A stretch of DNA of 9,715 nt from Lysobacteraceae bacterium (GTDB lineage Bacteria; Pseudomonadota; Gammaproteobacteria; Xanthomonadales; Xanthomonadaceae), in NCBI GenBank assembly GCA_028293685.1, contig JAQGOI010000178.1, positions 1-9,715 of the forward strand, read 5' to 3'. How positions within the stretch are numbered: the stretch's first letter is position 1; the number at the start of each line of letters is the position of its first letter. Both the position numbers and the translations under genes were made by a program. Shown one piece after another: positions 7,816 through 9,715 of the stretch. The notes beneath the pieces were generated by a model. It made no database searches, had not been told where the DNA came from, and worked only from the letters and a program-made list of their open reading frames with translations.

Positions 7816-8727
7816 TTATTCGCCGGGAACGACGGCCTCGGTTGGCGCGGTAGTCGCGGCGATGCGCGACAGCTGCACTTCGCGATGGGCGATATAGACG
7901 TTCGCCGCAAAGATGATCGCCGCGCCGATCACAGTCCAGCGGCTGATGGTTTCACCGAACAGCAGATAGCCTGCGACCGCCACGACCGGCAGCTGCATGA
8001 AACTGATCGGCGTCAGCGCCGAGACTTCCCCGATCCGCAACGCCCGGGTCCACAACAACTGGCCGCCGGTCCCGAACACGCCGATGCAGACCAGCCATAC
8101 CCAGATGACGCCGTGGGGCCACTGCCAGACGAACAGGGCGGGCAGCAGCGACAGCGGCACCCAGAACAGGTACGTGTAGAAGACGATGGTGTCGGCCGGA
8201 TCGATGCGGGACAGCTGCTTGATCTGGATCGCGACGATGGCGCTGAGCACCGCCGCCAGTACCGCGATCAGCGAGCCGCCGGTGAATCCGCTGGAGCCCG
8301 GACGCACGATCACCAGCACGCCGATGAATCCGACGATCACCGCTGCCCAGCGGCGCCGGCGAACCTGCTCGCCCAGCCAGATCACCGCGGCAATGGTGAC
8401 GAACAATGGCGTCGAGTAGGACAGCGAGATTGCCTGCGACAGCGGCAGGTGGCCGATTGCCCAGAACCCGGCGAGCATGGAGCCGATACCGATCACGCTG
8501 CGCAGGAGGTAGCGTGGCAGTTGTCGCGTCCGCAGCGATGCGCCGCTGTGAAACAGGACAGGCAGCAGGGTCAACAAGCCGAAGAGATTGCGGAAGAATG
8601 CGATTTCAAACGTGGGCAGGCGCGCCGACGCGATGCGGATGACGACGGCCATCAGCCCGAAAAACAGTGTGCTGGCGAGCATCAGCCCGGCCGCCTGCGC
8701 GAACCGGTTCGCCGGCACCGTTACCAT
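7816..8727 (-). CDS. EamA/DMT-superfamily membrane transporter
   Basis: Inner-membrane carrier of the drug/metabolite transporter superfamily; the substrate is unknown. The 303 residues form two homologous EamA halves (about 10-142 and 150-282) with around ten hydrophobic helices. Each half ends with the typical Gly-Glu turn followed by a helix: LGEQVRRRRW near 118-127 and FGETISRW near 257-264. The first half also has the usual FFRNLFGLLTLL segment. The ATG at 8727 overlaps the murB stop (ATGGTAA), so translation is probably coupled to murB. GGGGAG lies only two bases before this ATG, which is too close for normal initiation; a GTG three codons on, 11 bases from the site, is an alternative. 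The frame stays open to 9096, but that upstream part only shadows murB. The gene converges on the PAP2 gene with one base between stops. Some family members export amino acids or take up cofactors; I cannot choose among these. Confidence 0.9.
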   Translation of the reverse strand: MVTVPANRFAQAAGLMLASTLFFGLMAVVIRIASARLPTFEIAFFRNLFGLLTLLPVLFHSGASLRTRQLPRYLLRSVIGIGSMLAGFWAIGHLPLSQAISLSYSTPLFVTIAAVIWLGEQVRRRRWAAVIVGFIGVLVIVRPGSSGFTGGSLIAVLAAVLSAIVAIQIKQLSRIDPADTIVFYTYLFWVPLSLLPALFVWQWPHGVIWVWLVCIGVFGTGGQLLWTRALRIGEVSALTPISFMQLPVVAVAGYLLFGETISRWTVIGAAIIFAANVYIAHREVQLSRIAATTAPTEAVVPGE

Positions 8728-9715
8728 TGCTCCCCGATGATGCGAGGTTCGGGTTCCAGTGCGATGCCGAAGCGCTCGTCCACGGACGCTGCGATCCGTC
8801 GAGCGACGTCCAGCAGCTGCAGACCGCTTGCGTGTCCATGATTGACAAGCACCAGCGCGTGATCGGGCGAAACCCCGGCATCGCCCTCGCGGAATCCTTT
8901 CCACCCGCAAGCATCGATCAGCCACGCCGCCGACAGTTTGCGCAGCGCCGGGTCGTTGCCGGCAAACACGGGCAGGGCAGGGTAGTCGCGCTTCAGCACA
9001 TCGGACTGCTCGATCGAGACGACGGGATTCTTGAAGAAACTGCCGGCGTTGCCAATCACAGCCGGATCGGGCAGTTTGCGACGACGGATGCGGCATACGG
9101 CTTCGGCTACCTGCGATGGTGTCGGCGTGTCCATGCCCATGGCGACGAGTTCATCGCTCAGGCCCGCATAACCCAGGATTGGTTGGCGCGTACGGGTAAG
9201 GCGGAACTCCACTGAAGTGACCAGATGGCCGTCCGGCTCGCGCTTGAACAGGCTGTCGCGATACGCAAAGGCGCACGCCTCGCGATCCAGTCGACGCACG
9301 CTGCGCGACGCCCGCTCGAACGTTTCCACGACAGAGACGAACTCGCACACTTCGGCGCCGTAAGCGCCGATGTTCTGGATCGGGGCGGCGCCGACCGTCC
9401 CCGGAATCAGTGCGAGGTTCTCGAGCCCGGCGAGGCGATGGCCCAATGTCCAGAGCACGAGCTCGTGCCATTCGACACCGGCATCGGCGCGAACCGTCGC
9501 TGTCTGGCCGTCGTCATCAAGGATGCTGATCGCCTGCGATGACAGCGACAGCACCGCGCCCCGCGGGTCGCCGGCAAACAGCAAATTGCTGCCGCCCCCC
9601 AGCACGAGCAACGGCGCGTCGCGCAGCATGGCGTAACCGAATAGTTCCGGCAGCGCAGCGACATCGGATACTTCGATCAGCAGCGGCGCCCGCGCGGGCA
9701 CCCCGAATGTGTTGC
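8721..9715 (-). CDS. murB: UDP-N-acetylenolpyruvoylglucosamine reductase (5' end cut)
   Basis: FAD enzyme that uses NADPH to reduce UDP-GlcNAc-enolpyruvate to UDP-MurNAc, the second committed step of peptidoglycan precursor synthesis, in the cytosol. The frame runs off the right edge: the last complete codons read NTFGVPARA, the conserved MurB N-terminal motif, so the true start lies outside and roughly 10-25 residues are missing. The GTG at 9701 is therefore not the start. Counting from that GTG, the FAD-binding part has LGGGSNLL (34-41) and IPGTVGAAPIQNIGAYGAE (99-117). The catalytic set is intact: R148 in YRDSLFK, S221 in NAGSFFKNP, the proton donor in the hydride step, and E316 in LEPEPR. 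GYAGL around Tyr178 and the YRDS loop mark it as a type I enzyme like that of E. coli. No other mur gene is present. The downstream EamA gene overlaps its stop. Confidence 0.96.
   Translation of the reverse strand, partial: NTFGVPARAPLLIEVSDVAALPELFGYAMLRDAPLLVLGGGSNLLFAGDPRGAVLSLSSQAISILDDDGQTATVRADAGVEWHELVLWTLGHRLAGLENLALIPGTVGAAPIQNIGAYGAEVCEFVSVVETFERASRSVRRLDREACAFAYRDSLFKREPDGHLVTSVEFRLTRTRQPILGYAGLSDELVAMGMDTPTPSQVAEAVCRIRRRKLPDPAVIGNAGSFFKNPVVSIEQSDVLKRDYPALPVFAGNDPALRKLSAAWLIDACGWKGFREGDAGVSPDHALVLVNHGHASGLQLLDVARRIAASVDERFGIALEPEPRIIGEQW

Noticed and set aside
8728..9096. N-terminal extension of the EamA transporter
   Set aside because: The frame is open, but this part overlaps conserved murB sequence and is not transporter-like. 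The first hydrophobic helix follows the ATG at 8727 directly.
1..9715. Defence island, mobile element, CRISPR, biosynthetic cluster or other new multi-gene system
   Set aside because: All seven genes belong to recognised families, six of them ordinary housekeeping, metabolic or transport genes. No direct-repeat array, transposase, integrase, toxin-antitoxin pair or unknown gene cluster is visible.

Overview
The window is high-GC, gene-dense bacterial chromosome. The protein sequences, especially the long-form IspG and the tandem-GAF cyclic-di-GMP protein, look most like a gammaproteobacterium of the Xanthomonadales/Lysobacterales group. That placement rests on recognising protein style, not on a search. 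Nothing mobile is visible: no insertion sequence, phage gene, CRISPR array, tRNA, rRNA or attachment site. Base and codon use look even throughout. The only non-coding stretches are 16, 69, 16 and 1 bases long, so no gap approaches 300 bases.

Layout from left to right. Positions 1-2891 (+) hold a large signalling protein, probably cut at its 5' end, with two tandem GAF sensor units, a GGDEF domain and an EAL domain. It converges on an aldehyde dehydrogenase (2908-4344, -). Upstream of that, on the same strand, is xseA (4414-5763, -), the large subunit of exodeoxyribonuclease VII. Only 16 bases separate the xseA start from the start of ispG (5780-7054, +), which encodes an enzyme of the non-mevalonate isoprenoid pathway. 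A PAP2-family membrane phosphatase (7020-7814, +) overlaps the ispG 3' end. It converges, with one base between the stops, on an EamA/DMT-family membrane transporter (7816-8727, -). The transporter start overlaps the stop of murB (8721 to the right edge, -), a peptidoglycan precursor reductase that runs off the window.

Three two-gene transcription units are likely: xseA-aldehyde dehydrogenase, ispG-PAP2 and murB-EamA. IspG supplies isoprenoid precursors, which become undecaprenyl phosphate among other products. A PAP2 phosphatase could recycle undecaprenyl pyrophosphate, and MurB makes the peptidoglycan precursor carried on that lipid. This gives a loose cell-envelope theme, but the link is inference.

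I did not find a clearly new system. The items most worth a second look are the near-exact 200-residue internal duplication in the cyclic-di-GMP protein, its lost GGDEF inhibitory site, a perfect 24-base palindrome inside its coding sequence, the 16-base divergent xseA/ispG start region, and an inverted repeat just ahead of the aldehyde dehydrogenase ribosome-binding site.
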